Source: Saprospiraceae bacterium (GTDB taxonomy: Bacteria; Bacteroidota; Bacteroidia; Chitinophagales; Saprospiraceae). From it: 64,000 nucleotides of DNA. The notes under the pieces are model-generated. The model had not been told where the DNA came from, ran no database searches, and was given only the letters and a program-made list of their open reading frames with translations. Position 1 is the first letter of the stretch. Every line of letters starts with the position of its first letter. Positions 63,691 to 64,000 of the stretch are shown one piece after another. Location of the stretch: assembly GCA_020630435.1 (NCBI GenBank), contig JAHDBJ010000001.1:248001-312000 (forward strand), in the 5' to 3' direction. A program made the translations under genes and the position numbers.

Positions 63691-63827
63691 AGACTTTATT
63701 CCAAAATAGTTTTAAAGATAGAATTTTAGGTTTTACTAAGCATAGTTGAGAATTATACCATTTACTACACAAAATTCTATTTTAAATAAATAATTTTTTG
63801 ATGTCTTTATTAAATTCATAATATATC

Positions 63828-64000
63828 ATGATCAGACATTACCTTTTATTTTTTTCTTTGATTTTATGCTCTGTTATTGCAGAAGCTCAAATTATATCAA
63901 CAACTAAAAAAGTTGAAACAGATAATTCCTTTAGACGAAGGGCTTGTGCAGATACTAATGCAGGTTCAGTAGTTGTTTCATTAGGTAACACTTCTGAAAG
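63828..64000 (+). CDS. N-terminal part of a secreted protein (partial)
   Basis: ATG at 63828 opens a frame that runs off the right edge, giving 57 residues. A signal peptide is clear (MIRHYLLFFSLILCSVIAEAQ). The mature part starts IISTTKKVETDNSFRRRACA and continues into a small-residue, beta-like segment (NAGSVVVSLGNTSE). A TATTTTTG box lies at 63616-63623. Too little is visible to name it; a large surface or T9SS-secreted protein would fit this genome but is not shown. Confidence 0.7.
   Translation, partial: MIRHYLLFFSLILCSVIAEAQIISTTKKVETDNSFRRRACADTNAGSVVVSLGNTSE

Overview
The window is A+T-rich chromosomal DNA of a Bacteroidota bacterium. Three things point there: the type IX secretion regulator PorX, the MoxR/Bat aerotolerance operon, and several promoters of the Bacteroidota form (TTG, about 19 bp, TAnnTTTG) with few Shine-Dalgarno sites. 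The long mitochondrial-type citrate synthase and the many large secreted proteins of unknown function suggest a Saprospira/Aureispira-like marine lineage; that placement is inference. I see no rRNA, tRNA, CRISPR array, phage or intact insertion sequence. The window looks like core chromosome with lineage-specific secreted proteins.

Layout. 1-6 kb: end of an acidic-tailed protein, a GNAT acetyltransferase, an antiquitin-type aldehyde dehydrogenase, thiL, and a region where a 109-bp promoter/leader segment is duplicated in front of a small secreted protein. 6-11 kb: ftsH, rsfS and birA (a conserved neighbourhood), a GSCFA protein and a YhhN membrane protein. 12-16 kb: a CBS protein, a TPR protein and a DUF3109 cysteine protein. 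16.6-21.6 kb: the aerotolerance operon moxR, DUF58, a membrane protein, batA, batB, behind a good promoter. 21.6-28.8 kb: M64-type metallopeptidase lipoprotein, a 67-aa protein, tatC, a methyltransferase-like membrane protein, an acyl-CoA:amino-acid synthase (AOS family) and a double VOC protein. 28.8-36.9 kb: an 851-aa secreted protein, citrate synthase, phenylalanine hydroxylase, an NlpC/P60 lipoprotein, and trpE-trpG preceded by a complete ribosome-mediated trp attenuator.

37-46.7 kb: a double-AAA CbxX/CfxQ-type ATPase with a duplicated N-terminal domain, a prolyl oligopeptidase lipoprotein, a Lys/Pro-rich linker protein, miaE and a NamZ-like muramidase. 46.8-57.7 kb: hflX, ruvC, a YbjQ protein, a two-domain M16 peptidase, a chagasin-like inhibitor, uvrB, porX and an HD phosphohydrolase. 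57.8-64 kb: a 1013-aa secreted protein made of about 38 copies of a 23-residue repeat ending in a peptidoglycan-binding domain, a thioredoxin-SPOR fusion, hutI, and the start of another secreted protein.

The strongest points for a second look are the 1013-aa repeat protein (two arrays of opposite charge around a cysteine-bearing hinge, no cysteine in any canonical repeat unit, and a two-unit higher-order period), the trp attenuator with a Trp-Cys-Trp leader peptide, the duplicated 109-bp leader, the double-AAA ATPase, and two apparently transcribed or structured intergenic regions. Many tail-to-tail gene pairs abut with 0-13 bp between stops.
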